Shown here one piece after another: positions 31,211 to 40,488 of a stretch of 64,000 nt of DNA. The first letter of the stretch is position 1; every line of letters begins with the position of its first letter. This DNA is from Methanosalsum natronophilum (GTDB lineage: Archaea; Halobacteriota; Methanosarcinia; Methanosarcinales; Methanosarcinaceae): positions 1 through 64,000 of the forward strand of contig NZ_JANUCS010000011.1 of NCBI RefSeq assembly GCF_024808815.1, written 5' to 3'. The notes beneath the pieces were generated by a model that saw only the letters and a list, made by a program, of their open reading frames with translations, was not told the origin of the DNA and ran no database searches. The position numbers and the translations under genes were made by a program.

Positions 31211-31295
31211 AAAATTTATTTTTAGTATCTAAGAAATGTACATAGTATTAGATATTTAAATCATTAGACTACTTGTATATTATAGAGATGATAAT

Positions 31296-32144
31296 ATGGT
31301 TCATGTAATGGAAATGCTAGGTAAAACCCGTGTTGTTGTTGAAGATGGGAAAGTAGTAGAAGTCGGTGAGCCTATGATAGACTGGTGCCCTATTTTTGAT
31401 AAGGTACGTGGCATTAAACAATTTAATCCAGAGGAAGTTAAAAAGAACGTTGAGTTAAGAATAAATGATTTTGGTCTTTTCACACCAGATAGGCAACTTG
31501 AACAACCAGTTTTTGTAGGTTTTGGTGCAACTGAGGTTATGATGACCGGAATTGAAAGAGATATTTTGGATACTACAGTTACGGTTTGTGATGGTGCTGG
31601 AACTGTTATAAGCAGTAATCCGTCTTTAATCCAAGGGATGGGTGCAAGAATTTCAGGTCTTGTTGAAACTGAGCCTATCGACCGGGTTATAAACAATATC
31701 GAGTCACTTGGCGGTATTGTACTTGATCCTTCTACTGCAACTATTGATCCTTTGGAAGGTGTTAGGAAGGCAGCTTCAATTGGATATAAAAGGATTGCAG
31801 TTTCGGTGATTGATTCTAGTAGTGCACTTAAACTAAGAGAAATTGAGAATGAGCTAAACCTAGACATTACGATAATTGGTGCGCACTTAACGGGTATATC
31901 AAGAGATAATGCTGAAAAACTTGTTAAAACAGCAGATATAGTTACTGCATGTGCATCTTATTGCATTCGTGAATTAACTCAGCCATTAGTGCAGGTAGGT
32001 ACATCAATTCCTTTATTTGGCTTAACTCAGAAAGGAAAAGAACTTCTACTGGAAAGAGCAAAAGATGTAGATACATCTATACTTGTGAATACTATGCCTT
32101 TACCATATTTGCCTGATAAAAAGAAACCAAAACCATCAGTTTAA
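31296..32144 (+). CDS. methanogenesis marker protein 8 (DUF2099)
   Basis: A 282-residue protein matching my recollection of TIGR03275/DUF2099. It starts with a conserved block (EMLGKTRVVVEDGKVVEVG), then DWCPIFDKVRG, CDGAGTVISSNPSLIQGMGARISG and TACASYCIREL. The family is largely confined to archaea with methyl-coenzyme M reductase. Its biochemical role is unsettled; cysteines in the CASYC region could bind metal. Its presence is among the best clues that this genome belongs to a methanogen or methanotroph. Confidence 0.85.
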   Translation: MVHVMEMLGKTRVVVEDGKVVEVGEPMIDWCPIFDKVRGIKQFNPEEVKKNVELRINDFGLFTPDRQLEQPVFVGFGATEVMMTGIERDILDTTVTVCDGAGTVISSNPSLIQGMGARISGLVETEPIDRVINNIESLGGIVLDPSTATIDPLEGVRKAASIGYKRIAVSVIDSSSALKLREIENELNLDITIIGAHLTGISRDNAEKLVKTADIVTACASYCIRELTQPLVQVGTSIPLFGLTQKGKELLLERAKDVDTSILVNTMPLPYLPDKKKPKPSV

Positions 32145-32191
32145 ACCAATTTTTTTACAGGAATAGATTTTACATGTGGTGATTTAAAGCA

Positions 32192-32587
32192 TTATAGAAG
32201 TTCTTCATCTTCTAGCTCTACATCAAGAACTTCAAGTTCAATAATTTTACCACGAGAATCATAACATTCCCAACTATTTTCATCGTAAGGGTATCCAACT
32301 ATTATATGATGACTTCCAGTCCTAGCAAACATATTCAAATCAGCTTTAGATGGATTTATATTTGAGCTAGGATGGCTGTGTACAGACCCTGCGGATTTCA
32401 CATTAGGCATCATAAAAAGCTTCATAACTGCACTTCTATCAGTAGATTCTGTACCCGGTAATATTAGCACTTCTGATATTATTCCATCTCTTGCCTGTAA
32501 TAACCCTGCAAATTCGTAGGGATAAGATGATTCACTCACATTTAATATAAATTCAAGCGTTTCTGCAGCAATACCCTGTATATTCAT
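32192..32587 (-). CDS. JAMM/MPN metalloprotease-like protein
   Basis: A 131-residue single-domain MPN protein. The zinc site is complete: Glu25, then HSHPSSNINPSKAD with His70, His72 and Asp83. Archaeal JAMM proteins of this size remove SAMP ubiquitin-like modifiers from proteins or act on small peptide conjugates. The specific target is unknown. The acidic C-terminal tail (ELEDEELL) is unusual. It lies 32 bases downstream of the DUF92 gene on the same strand. Confidence 0.82.
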   Translation of the reverse strand: MNIQGIAAETLEFILNVSESSYPYEFAGLLQARDGIISEVLILPGTESTDRSAVMKLFMMPNVKSAGSVHSHPSSNINPSKADLNMFARTGSHHIIVGYPYDENSWECYDSRGKIIELEVLDVELEDEELL

Positions 32588-32619
32588 TGTATGATAATAG
32601 CTGAGAATCTATTAAGCTT

Positions 32620-34041
32620 TTACGCAGTAACTAGTAAGAACAATATCCCCGCAATCAGAGCACCTGCAACAGTTGCTACGAAATTAACACCACTGTTTGA
32701 TAATAGATCTTTTTTCTGTAAAGTTGCACCCATGAAACTATCAATGTTTGTACCTATAAATCCACTAAATGCAGTTATAGATACAACAAGTAATGGATCT
32801 TCAGCTAACCCGAAAAACAGTGCTAATATCCCTATAACAGCACTTCCAAAAAACGCTGCAATTTCTCCAAGAGGAGATACTGCACCATCGGCACCGGGCT
32901 CAGCTACTTTTAAATTAGTCACCATTCTTGGTTTTCCTTTAGCTGTAGTTCCAATTTCACTTGCTAGGGTGTCACCCGTAGCTGTTGCAACAGCACCAAG
33001 GTATGCATAAAGAATAACTTCGCTATATTGCTGGAATATACCGTATGATACTGCAAGTGCAAGTGCAGTTAAACTGTTACTTAGTACATTGTCATAAGTT
33101 CGGACTCCACCTTTTGATTGTGCAATCCCAATAGATTCCTTATATTTATATCGATATTTAGTAAACATTCCACCTAAAATAAAAAATGTTAGCAATAGAA
33201 CAAACCATAACATGTTGCTGAACACAATGATTAAAACACCTAGTATTGCTGCACTGATTAATGCAGAAATGTCTGCAATTTTTACTTTATACGCAAGAGA
33301 TGCTAGGAAAAAAGAGAAAATCAAAGCGGCAGTTAATTCATAGGGTGATACAGAATACCCAAAGTCAAAAAACAGCCACATAATCATAGCTGCACTAAGT
33401 GGAACAGATAACATATCATCAATTCTTGAAGGAATTGATTCAAATAGAGCACCTGTCATGGACCCAATAACTGAAACGAAAAAGATTATGTTATAAGGTA
33501 CAGTTCCACTTGCGTGGAATGATGTCCATGCACCTGCAATAAATGCTGCTATTATTCCTACCGCAAGAAAACCTATAGTAGATGGTAATGTACAAAACCT
33601 ACATTTTTTTATAGCACTGTTATCTCTTAACTCCATTAACTGTTGTTTTAATTCTTGCTTTGATTTTTTGTGTTCATTGATAATAGTTCCTGTAATATCA
33701 CCAAATATGGATAACGCAAAAGCAGAGCTAATAATGAAAATGGGTAGGTAATATGGAGTGAATTCTAATATGGATGCTATCAATAATAATATTAGGGTTG
33801 AAAGGAATAAAGCTCTAAAGTTAGATATAGTTGAATTGATTTTTTCTTGAAACCTTTCATTTTCATTAAATAACTCGTATTTAATGTATGTAAAGATAGT
33901 TTTATTCTCAGGTAGATGTTTTAATGAAAGATATATAATTAAAAAAATAGATGTCAATATAAATATATTTATAAATGGAAATAATATAAAGAGAAGGCCA
34001 GTAAATCCTTGCAATATATATCTTTTAGACTTACTGTTCAT
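32620..34041 (-). CDS. two-part membrane protein with C-terminal DUF92 domain
   Basis: A 473-residue polytopic membrane protein. The C-terminal half (about 225-473) is a DUF92/TMEM19 domain with GGVRTYDNVLSNS, ATATGDTLASEIG and GTNIDSFMGATLQ. The N-terminal half has another set of helices plus CRFCTLPST and resembles the dolichol kinase / CDP-diglyceride synthase type. Plant DUF92 relatives (VTE6) act as phytyl-phosphate kinases, so a role in isoprenoid-lipid phosphate metabolism is plausible; this is family-based inference. Single proteins with both halves occur in archaea. Confidence 0.75.
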   Translation of the reverse strand: MNSKSKRYILQGFTGLLFILFPFINIFILTSIFLIIYLSLKHLPENKTIFTYIKYELFNENERFQEKINSTISNFRALFLSTLILLLIASILEFTPYYLPIFIISSAFALSIFGDITGTIINEHKKSKQELKQQLMELRDNSAIKKCRFCTLPSTIGFLAVGIIAAFIAGAWTSFHASGTVPYNIIFFVSVIGSMTGALFESIPSRIDDMLSVPLSAAMIMWLFFDFGYSVSPYELTAALIFSFFLASLAYKVKIADISALISAAILGVLIIVFSNMLWFVLLLTFFILGGMFTKYRYKYKESIGIAQSKGGVRTYDNVLSNSLTALALAVSYGIFQQYSEVILYAYLGAVATATGDTLASEIGTTAKGKPRMVTNLKVAEPGADGAVSPLGEIAAFFGSAVIGILALFFGLAEDPLLVVSITAFSGFIGTNIDSFMGATLQKKDLLSNSGVNFVATVAGALIAGILFLLVTA

Positions 34042-34094
34042 AAGTATTATCTCCTAAGGAAAAAGGATAATTGACTGTTTAGTTGATATGGATC

Positions 34095-34979
34095 TTATTT
34101 TTTACATGTAGATACTACCGCAGTCCCTATAATATCAGTTGAACATTGAAAGTTTGCATCTTTAAATAACTTTTTCCAATCATTTTCATCTAATTGTGGA
34201 CCATGATGATGCCCTAGAGGATCGGAAGCTATTAAGGTGCCATTCTTTTTTAAGACACGGTTTATTTCACTTAAAGCATGTGGTATGTTATCTAAGTGAT
34301 GTAACATGAAAAAACATATTACTGTATCCAAAGAGTTGTCTTCAAAATATAATTTATAGATATCACCTTTACTAAATTGAATGTTATTAATGCCATAAAA
34401 TTCTGCATTAAGCTTGCTTTGACCTACTAGGTCTTCAATGATGTCTATACCGTATACTCTTGACCCGGTGTTTTTATTCGCGATTTTCATAGTAATTGAA
34501 CCTACACCACATCCAACATCTAGTATATTGTTTCCATCTATTCTTTCAATTATTTCTTTTAGCACTTGTTTTCTTGTATGTTCTATTTGTCTTACTGGGA
34601 AATCTGTTTCCTGGTGATCAAAACTGGTGTAAGGTAATATATCATAAACGTTTGAACCATTTTCAGCGATTAATCCTTTCAAGTACAATTTATTTTTGTC
34701 ATATTTGAGTAATTGTACTATAGAAACACCTACTTTACTGGTAAACCTATGGTTCCATTCTGATCTTTTATCAGAAAATTTCATCTGTAATGGATCATGG
34801 ATTATGATGTAGTGGGAATACTCTTTAGATGTGAATACAGTGCCTATGTGTTCTGAATGAATGTCTACAATTGAAACCGCATCTTTCCATAATGCTAGTA
34901 TATTCAAAGACTCTTCAGTTGCATAGTTTTTGATTTTACCAATGGGTAGAGTGTTCATGGATAAGTCAAAATAGTTCAA
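34095..34979 (-). CDS. TrmO-like domain fused to class I SAM methyltransferase
   Basis: A 294-residue protein. Residues ~150-290 are a Rossmann methyltransferase: ILDVGCGVGSITMKIA (motif I), YGIDIIED, DTVICFFMLHHL and NGTLIASDP. The N-terminal ~120 residues (start LPIGKIKN; VGVSIVQLLKYDKNKLYLKG; YDILPYTSF) align by eye with TsaA/TrmO proteins, which use SAM to N6-methylate t6A37 in tRNA. The usual RPNPIG loop is replaced by FTSKVGVS, so the TrmO site may be dead. The substrate could still be tRNA. It is a single gene between DUF92 and sfsA. Confidence 0.65.
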   Translation of the reverse strand: MNYFDLSMNTLPIGKIKNYATEESLNILALWKDAVSIVDIHSEHIGTVFTSKEYSHYIIIHDPLQMKFSDKRSEWNHRFTSKVGVSIVQLLKYDKNKLYLKGLIAENGSNVYDILPYTSFDHQETDFPVRQIEHTRKQVLKEIIERIDGNNILDVGCGVGSITMKIANKNTGSRVYGIDIIEDLVGQSKLNAEFYGINNIQFSKGDIYKLYFEDNSLDTVICFFMLHHLDNIPHALSEINRVLKKNGTLIASDPLGHHHGPQLDENDWKKLFKDANFQCSTDIIGTAVVSTCKK

Positions 34980-35062
34980 TAAATAAAAACATGTTCATTA
35001 TACATTAACTAGAATCTTAATCACAAAGTGGTATATCTTTTACATAATAAATATAGCTATCT

Positions 35063-35731
35063 TTATAAGTAAATGACACTTGTTTTTATTGTAACACCTT
35101 TTTTTTTAGCTTGCTCAAATACCTTTGCAAACTTTGGATCAATATCAAAGTTTGGCTTAAAACAATTAACATTTATTCTAAATATTAGTATTATTATAAG
35201 ACCAATATCTCCTTTTTCTACAATCTGGATTAACTCTTCAACATGTTTTTTCCCTCTTGATGTAACTGCATCAGGAAATGTAGCAATATCCCCTATTGCC
35301 ATGGTGCACCCTTTTACTTCTATCCAAACCCTATTTGTATCAGTTAAAATTAAAAAATCTAACCTACTATTCCCAATCTGTTTCTCAGGTACTATCTTTT
35401 TGATATTACCTAATTCATTAACAAATCCATTTTTTAATATATATTGTGCAATATGTGGATGGAAACCTGAGTTAACTAATACCCAATCATATCCGACCTT
35501 AGCCGAGATAAGCTCCCAAGCAGTTTTTCTCTTAGAACCGTCTTTTTTTTGTAAAATAACTTTACTTTCAGGGATAAGAATATTTTCAAGTCTACCTGGA
35601 TCCTTGATGTGCACATTCACGGTTCCTATTCCAGGGATGTTTACTAGCCCTAGAAACCTGTTTTCCCTATTAACAAAAGTACCTTCAGAGTCCCATGGAA
35701 TATGGAGAACTGGCTTAGTTAAATCTATCAT
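35063..35731 (-). CDS. sfsA: SfsA family protein
   Basis: A 222-residue SfsA homologue with an N-terminal OB-like domain (NRFLGLVNIPGIGTVNVHIKDPGRLE) and a PD-(D/E)xK nuclease-like C-terminal half: RLDFLI (near 122), WIEVKGCTMA (near 137) and DAVTSRGKKHVEEL. E. coli SfsA was named for maltose fermentation and binds DNA, and the fold suggests a nuclease. No firm function is known in archaea. It is divergent from the phosphoesterase gene at 35793. Confidence 0.87.
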   Translation of the reverse strand: MIDLTKPVLHIPWDSEGTFVNRENRFLGLVNIPGIGTVNVHIKDPGRLENILIPESKVILQKKDGSKRKTAWELISAKVGYDWVLVNSGFHPHIAQYILKNGFVNELGNIKKIVPEKQIGNSRLDFLILTDTNRVWIEVKGCTMAIGDIATFPDAVTSRGKKHVEELIQIVEKGDIGLIIILIFRINVNCFKPNFDIDPKFAKVFEQAKKKGVTIKTSVIYL

Positions 35732-35792
35732 TTGAAAAATGAAATGTTTTTAATATTTAAAAACTAATGGGATAAAGTGAATAGGTGCTTCG

Positions 35793-36383
35793 ATGAAAGA
35801 GCAATTAGATGAATATTTAAAAAAAAGAAATTTTAAAGAAACACGTGAACCCCAAGGCAAAACAGAGGAGAAGATTGAGAGTCAGTTATTTGTTGTCCAA
35901 AAACATGATGCATCAAACTTACATTATGACTTTCGAATTGAAGTAGAAGGTGTACTAAAATCATGGGCAGTACCAAAAGGACCATCTATGAATCCTTTAA
36001 GTAAGAGATTAGCAATACAAACAGAAGATCATCCATTTGAATATTCTGAATTTGAAGGTGTAATTCCAGAAGGTCAGTACGGCGCAGGCGCTGTACTAGT
36101 GTGGGATAATGGTGTATATGAAAATATCAATGAAAAAAATGGAAGACTAGTATCTATGTCTGAATCTATTGAAAATGGCCATATTAAAATTAGTTTAAAA
36201 GGTAAAAAACTTCATGGCAAATTTGCTTTATTACAAACATCAAAAAAAAAGAATCAATGGCTATTTTTCAAAATGAAGGAGCAAGGTATTGAATATAATG
36301 ATAACATATTAAACGAAGCACCTCAATCTGTTTTAAGTGGAAAAACAATTGATGATATAGCCAATAAGGAACCTAAAAGTTGA
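35793..36383 (+). CDS. stand-alone DNA-repair 3'-phosphoesterase (LigD PE domain)
   Basis: A 196-residue protein equivalent to the phosphoesterase module of bacterial LigD. QKHDASNLHYDFRIEVEG holds the metal histidine and aspartate, SWAVPKGPS follows, and TEDHPFEYSEFEGVIPEGQYGAG completes the site. Stand-alone archaeal PE enzymes characterised biochemically trim 3'-phosphates and 3'-ribonucleotides from DNA ends before ligation. No LigD polymerase, ligase or Ku gene is in the window. It is convergent with a transporter gene; the two stops are about 17 bases apart. Confidence 0.87.
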   Translation: MKEQLDEYLKKRNFKETREPQGKTEEKIESQLFVVQKHDASNLHYDFRIEVEGVLKSWAVPKGPSMNPLSKRLAIQTEDHPFEYSEFEGVIPEGQYGAGAVLVWDNGVYENINEKNGRLVSMSESIENGHIKISLKGKKLHGKFALLQTSKKKNQWLFFKMKEQGIEYNDNILNEAPQSVLSGKTIDDIANKEPKS

Positions 36384-36400
36384 TACTATCAATGATATTT

Positions 36401-37111
36401 TCACAAGATGAAATATATTCCCATTATTCCTATTATGACCAATACGAAAAATTTGAATCTAGTTTCAGATATTTTGAAAATAACTCTAGTTCCTATAAAT
36501 GAGCTTATTATTGCTATAAAGAAGAGTATAGGAATGTAAATTAATTGATCAGATGAAATATATCCATTTGCTATATAAACAGGAATTCGAATAAAATCAA
36601 TGATAAGTGCTATTGAAGCACCAGTTGCTATATATTTTGTTTTCTCTAATTTAAATGAAGTAAGAAATGCACTTTTAATAGCGCCACCTGTACCTATAAT
36701 ACCAAAAATAAATCCTGATAGTATACCGCCTATAGCGTGAGTTGATATAGTAGATTTCATGGATATATTTGGGATCAGAAGTGATGTGACGCTATATGTT
36801 AAAAGAAAAATCCCAAGCAGTGGTTCAAAATAATGTGTTGATATATGAGCTACTGCTGATGCACCAATATATGTGAACAATATTGCTGGTAAGCTGAAAG
36901 TAAGAACTAATTTTCTATCAATACTTTTCCATAAAAATAAGATTCTTCCAATATTTCCAGCCATATGGAAAAATGCTACAAGTACTAAAGCTGTTGTAAA
37001 ATCAAAGAAAATTAATGAAAATGGCATTAAAATGGTTGATGATCCAAATCCCGCCATGGTTCCTATAATTTCTGCCAAAAATGCAATTAGGAAGAAAATA
37101 ATGTTTTCCAT
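36401..37111 (-). CDS. TauE/SafE family membrane transporter
   Basis: A 236-residue membrane protein with seven to eight hydrophobic segments and the paired glycine-rich loops of this family: GTMAGFGSSTILMP (near 17-30) and the repeat GIIGTGGAIKSAFL (near 137-150). Family members move sulfite, sulfoacetate or other small organosulfonates across the membrane. The substrate here is unknown. It stands alone between a DNA-repair gene and the RPA operon. Confidence 0.8.
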   Translation of the reverse strand: MENIIFFLIAFLAEIIGTMAGFGSSTILMPFSLIFFDFTTALVLVAFFHMAGNIGRILFLWKSIDRKLVLTFSLPAILFTYIGASAVAHISTHYFEPLLGIFLLTYSVTSLLIPNISMKSTISTHAIGGILSGFIFGIIGTGGAIKSAFLTSFKLEKTKYIATGASIALIIDFIRIPVYIANGYISSDQLIYIPILFFIAIISSFIGTRVIFKISETRFKFFVLVIIGIMGIYFIL

Positions 37112-37325
37112 TGTTTAGATGTACCTCGAATTAGTTAGAAGCCAAAAAATATTTGGATATGAATTTGGATTTTAGCTATATAGAGTTAATTGCTGCGATT
37201 TATGCTAAATTTGTTATTTCATTTAACCAAAAACACTTTCATCTTTGAGGCTACACGTATAAATAAAACAAGATTCATATTATATCTAATTCTAATAGCT
37301 TATAAAGTACTTGAGGTAGATTCAC

Positions 37326-38267
37326 ATGGATATTAAAGAAACTGCAAATAACATACGGGCTAGATTTTCAGAACTTGGCCTGGATATTTCAATAGATGAA
37401 ATTGAAGAAAGACTTGAGAAATTATTGACAAAGTTCAAGGTCCCTGAAGATGAAGCCTACCGGAGTGTAGTGAATTATTTCTTAAAAGAACATAATGTAA
37501 GTAAGAATAGCTTTTATTCATCTAATCAATTCGATGTACCTCAAATGAAAATAAGTGACTTGTCTGAAGATGGTCAGTGGGTAAGCATTAAAGGAAGAAT
37601 TGCACAACTATGGGAAAATTCTCATGAATCTATTGATCAAGTTGGACTCATAGGCGATGAAACAGGTGTCATTAAGTTTACGAAATGGAAAAATGCAAAC
37701 CTCCCCGAAGTTGCGGAAGATAAGACATACACATTCAAAAATGTAGTTGTGAATGAATGGAACGAAAAATTTCAGCTCAATCTGAACAAAACTAGTTCAA
37801 TTGTAGAGGAAGATGATGAAATAGAGATTGGAACCTCTGTAATAACATTTACTGGAGCTATGGTAGATATTCAAACTGGATCAGGATTAATTAAACGATG
37901 TCCAGAATGTAATAGGGCATTAACAAAAGGGGCATGTAATGAACACGGTAAAGTTAATGGAATTTATGATCTTAGAATAAAAGCTGTTTTTGACGATGGA
38001 TTTTCTATCCAAGAAGCTATAATCGGTAGAGAGATGACTGAAAAGCTAGCTGATATAAGTTTAGATAATGCAGTTGCAATGGCTGCGGATGCACTGGATC
38101 AAGGGGTAGTACATGAACATTTAATGAAAACATTGAATGGAAGGTATTATACTATATCAGGTTCGAAGTTGGAGAGATATATACTGGTAGATGAGATTTA
38201 TATGGAAACTGAACTGAATAAAGAACGCTTAGTTGAACTTATTTCCAAAGCACAGGAGCTGGTGTAA
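37326..38267 (+). CDS. replication protein A (ssDNA-binding, zinc-finger type)
   Basis: A 313-residue archaeal RPA. A helical N-terminal region (1-60) is followed by a first OB fold (about 70-165; WVSIKGRIAQLWE, GVIKFTKW). A second OB-like domain has an embedded zinc finger C-x2-C-x8-C-x2-H (CPECNRALTKGACNEH, about 192-207). The protein coats single-stranded DNA in replication and repair. The ATG of the next gene directly follows its stop, so the pair is translationally linked. This resembles the Methanosarcina RPA with its associated gene. Confidence 0.88.
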   Translation: MDIKETANNIRARFSELGLDISIDEIEERLEKLLTKFKVPEDEAYRSVVNYFLKEHNVSKNSFYSSNQFDVPQMKISDLSEDGQWVSIKGRIAQLWENSHESIDQVGLIGDETGVIKFTKWKNANLPEVAEDKTYTFKNVVVNEWNEKFQLNLNKTSSIVEEDDEIEIGTSVITFTGAMVDIQTGSGLIKRCPECNRALTKGACNEHGKVNGIYDLRIKAVFDDGFSIQEAIIGREMTEKLADISLDNAVAMAADALDQGVVHEHLMKTLNGRYYTISGSKLERYILVDEIYMETELNKERLVELISKAQELV

Positions 38268-38840
38268 ATGAGAGGATATGTTAGAGAAGTTGCACAAAGA
38301 ATTTTTGCTCAAGAATTTAGAGAATCTAATTTGAGCTTTAAAGATGGAGATGATATCTATGCTCCTCAGTACTTATTAACACCAACAGCCGCGAAGGTAA
38401 ACAGGTTGTTCATTGTGGGAACTCTTACAGAAACCGAAGACATCGGAACCGAGACCGAATATTGGAGGGGTAGAGTATCAGATCCAACTGGATCTTTTTT
38501 AGTTTATGCGGGCCAATATCAACCAGAAGCTGCACAGATGTTATCGGAATGTGAAACACCATCATTTGTAGCGGTTGTTGGTAAACCGACTACATTTACT
38601 ACTCAAGAAGGAGATATTATTACATCAGTAAGACCGGAGTCTATTAATGTCGTGGATGAAGGTACACGTGATTTATGGGTAATGGATACTGCAGAAAACA
38701 CATTAGACCGAATTGAAGTACTCGATGAAACACAACCCAACATTGTAAAAGCTAATGAGCATTATAATACTGATAAGAAGTATTATGTTGAGCTGGTCTT
38801 AAAAGCTTTGGAGTCTTTGGAAGAAGAAGTTATTCGTTGA
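38268..38840 (+). CDS. RPA-associated OB-fold protein (COG3390)
   Basis: A 190-residue protein with one OB-like core (VNRLFIVGTLTETED, EYWRGRVSDPTGSFLVYAG) and a C-terminal helical tail. It is the usual partner encoded next to archaeal RPA genes and probably binds RPA. Its start directly follows the RPA stop codon with no space, which implies coupled translation and matched amounts. No zinc motif is present. Confidence 0.85.
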   Translation: MRGYVREVAQRIFAQEFRESNLSFKDGDDIYAPQYLLTPTAAKVNRLFIVGTLTETEDIGTETEYWRGRVSDPTGSFLVYAGQYQPEAAQMLSECETPSFVAVVGKPTTFTTQEGDIITSVRPESINVVDEGTRDLWVMDTAENTLDRIEVLDETQPNIVKANEHYNTDKKYYVELVLKALESLEEEVIR

Positions 38841-38894
38841 GTTACCAAAACTAAAATAAACTTGTAATTTGTAATTAGTAGTTAGGTGATAAAA

Positions 38895-39128
38895 TTGAAA
38901 ACTTATCTTTTAGTGTGGTTCAATAGTGAAGGGACCAGACCATCAGAGGTAAATAGAGCCCTTATGTCTTTAGGATTTCAGGCAATGCAAGGCTCATATG
39001 ACTTTGTGTATAATTGGGATGATAATGTGGATGTAAATGAAATTCTCGAGTTTGGTGATAAAGTACATCTGAGCCTTAAAGGGATGGGTGTAATGTTTAA
39101 GATTGAAACAGTTGACAATAAAAGCTAA
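38895..39128 (+). CDS. small conserved protein, 77 aa, function unknown
   Basis: A 77-residue protein (MKTYLLVWFNSEG start) with a ferredoxin-like alternation of strands and helices: TYLLVWFN, RPSEVNRALMSLGF, YDFVYNWD, VNEILEFGDKVHLSLKG, VMFKIETV. It resembles short proteins I recall beside RPA genes in Methanosarcina-type genomes, but I know no function. I chose TTG 38895 because AGGTG lies 6 bases upstream; the GTG in that motif (38886) would have no spacing. It is 54 bases after the RPA-associated gene and may belong to the operon. Confidence 0.6.
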   Translation: MKTYLLVWFNSEGTRPSEVNRALMSLGFQAMQGSYDFVYNWDDNVDVNEILEFGDKVHLSLKGMGVMFKIETVDNKS

Positions 39129-39145
39129 ACTCACATGAAAATAGT

Positions 39146-39676
39146 TTATTTTTCTTCATCCAGTTTTTTTAGAAATTCTAAGTAACTGCAACAGTGACCT
39201 TCAAATTCACGAATTTCAAAGTATGGGATTCCATCTTGAATATCTATAACAACATAAGTCGGGTTAGACATTCTCGGTTTAGTGGGTGAACCAGGGCAGA
39301 TAAGAATCACATCTTTTTCATCTATTAAAGGTCTGTGAAAATGACCAAAGATTAAAATTTTAACATCCATCTCCATAGCTAAATATTTTAGTGCAGTAGT
39401 ATCATTTATTGATAATGACCCTTCATGAACCACACCTATTTTAATTCCATCTACTTCAAAGACTAATCTTTCGGGTAATGTTTTTTTGATAGACCTTTCA
39501 TCTGAATTACCATGGACAGCTTTAAGTTTACCTGTAGAGTTAAGGAACTCATAAAATTGTCTAGAAGAAAAATCTCCTGCATGAAGAATCATGTCAAAAT
39601 CTTTAGTATTAGTTAGAAACTCTGGTATAGAGTCCCCATCTTTTATATGAGTATCAGACATAGCTAAAATTTTCAT
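39146..39676 (-). CDS. YfcE/MJ0936-type metallophosphoesterase
   Basis: A 176-residue calcineurin-like phosphodiesterase. MSDTH (near 6), HAGDFSS (near 34), HGNSDE (near 57), HEGS (near 86) and FGHFHRP (near 112) give the full two-metal site. MJ0936-like enzymes hydrolyse phosphodiesters; the natural substrate is unknown. GGAG sits 6 bases before the ATG giving MKILAMSDTH, so I start there; the frame extends four codons further to 39688. It is the last of three same-strand genes with two HTH proteins. Confidence 0.85.
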   Translation of the reverse strand: MKILAMSDTHIKDGDSIPEFLTNTKDFDMILHAGDFSSRQFYEFLNSTGKLKAVHGNSDERSIKKTLPERLVFEVDGIKIGVVHEGSLSINDTTALKYLAMEMDVKILIFGHFHRPLIDEKDVILICPGSPTKPRMSNPTYVVIDIQDGIPYFEIREFEGHCCSYLEFLKKLDEEK

Positions 39677-39693
39677 AAGCATCTCCAATTTAT

Positions 39694-40488
39694 TTATACT
39701 GCATTTAATGTTAGGTCTACTAGTTCATAATCAAGGTTTTCTGCTTCTAATCGACTTAGAATTGAAGATACTTCTTCATCAATTGTAACTACTGCCGAAC
39801 CTAGTCCATGAAATGCTGCTTCTATTATTGCTTCTCTTGCTCCAAATAATGCATCGGGTTCAATACCTATTTTTTTTAGAGCAATAAAAGATTCTACACC
39901 AACAGAAGCAATAAAAGGTTTTGACTTAACAATTGTCTCCAGTCGACTCATATCTATGTTTCTAGTACCACCTCTTTCAACTCTTGGTACTTTACATATT
40001 GAAATACTTGCAGTTTCCACGTTCATGTAACCCATAAGTTCGGTTACACCCACATCTTCACCTTCAAAAGCATCTGATATTGTTATGCCTTTAGCTTCAC
40101 TAACTTCGGTTCTATTAACATAGAGTAATCCTTTTTTCATAGCTAAATGAACTGTTTCACCCTTTTTTAGGTCATGTTCAGCAATAGCAGTCCATGTAGA
40201 AACATGGCTGATAATATCACTCATGACAAACTGAGCAAACTTTTTCATTTCGGCAGCATTTTCAATTACCCATTCAACACCAGATTTGGTTATTTTATAC
40301 TTTACTCTACCTGCAGAAACAATAAAACCTTGATTAACAAGCTCTTTGATATACTCTGAGACTGCTTGCGGTGTAATCCCTATTTTATCAGCAATCTCTT
40401 TTTGACGAACATTAGGTTGATGGGCAGCGATTTCAATGAGTATCTGGAATTTGGTAATCCCACTCTTGCTATGCAAGAGCTTTATCAT
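39694..40488 (-). CDS. winged-helix transcription regulator with C-terminal sensor domain
   Basis: A 264-residue protein. Residues 1-75 form a winged helix (KFQILIEIAAHQPNVRQKEI, then DKIGITPQAVSEYIKELVNQ). The rest is an alpha/beta domain with a glycine-rich segment near 120-240, as in archaeal DUF7839-type regulators; ESFIALKKIGIEPDALFGAREA may be a ligand pocket. Its start codon adjoins the stop of the upstream HTH gene, so the two are co-expressed. The target is unknown. Confidence 0.75.
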   Translation of the reverse strand: MIKLLHSKSGITKFQILIEIAAHQPNVRQKEIADKIGITPQAVSEYIKELVNQGFIVSAGRVKYKITKSGVEWVIENAAEMKKFAQFVMSDIISHVSTWTAIAEHDLKKGETVHLAMKKGLLYVNRTEVSEAKGITISDAFEGEDVGVTELMGYMNVETASISICKVPRVERGGTRNIDMSRLETIVKSKPFIASVGVESFIALKKIGIEPDALFGAREAIIEAAFHGLGSAVVTIDEEVSSILSRLEAENLDYELVDLTLNAV

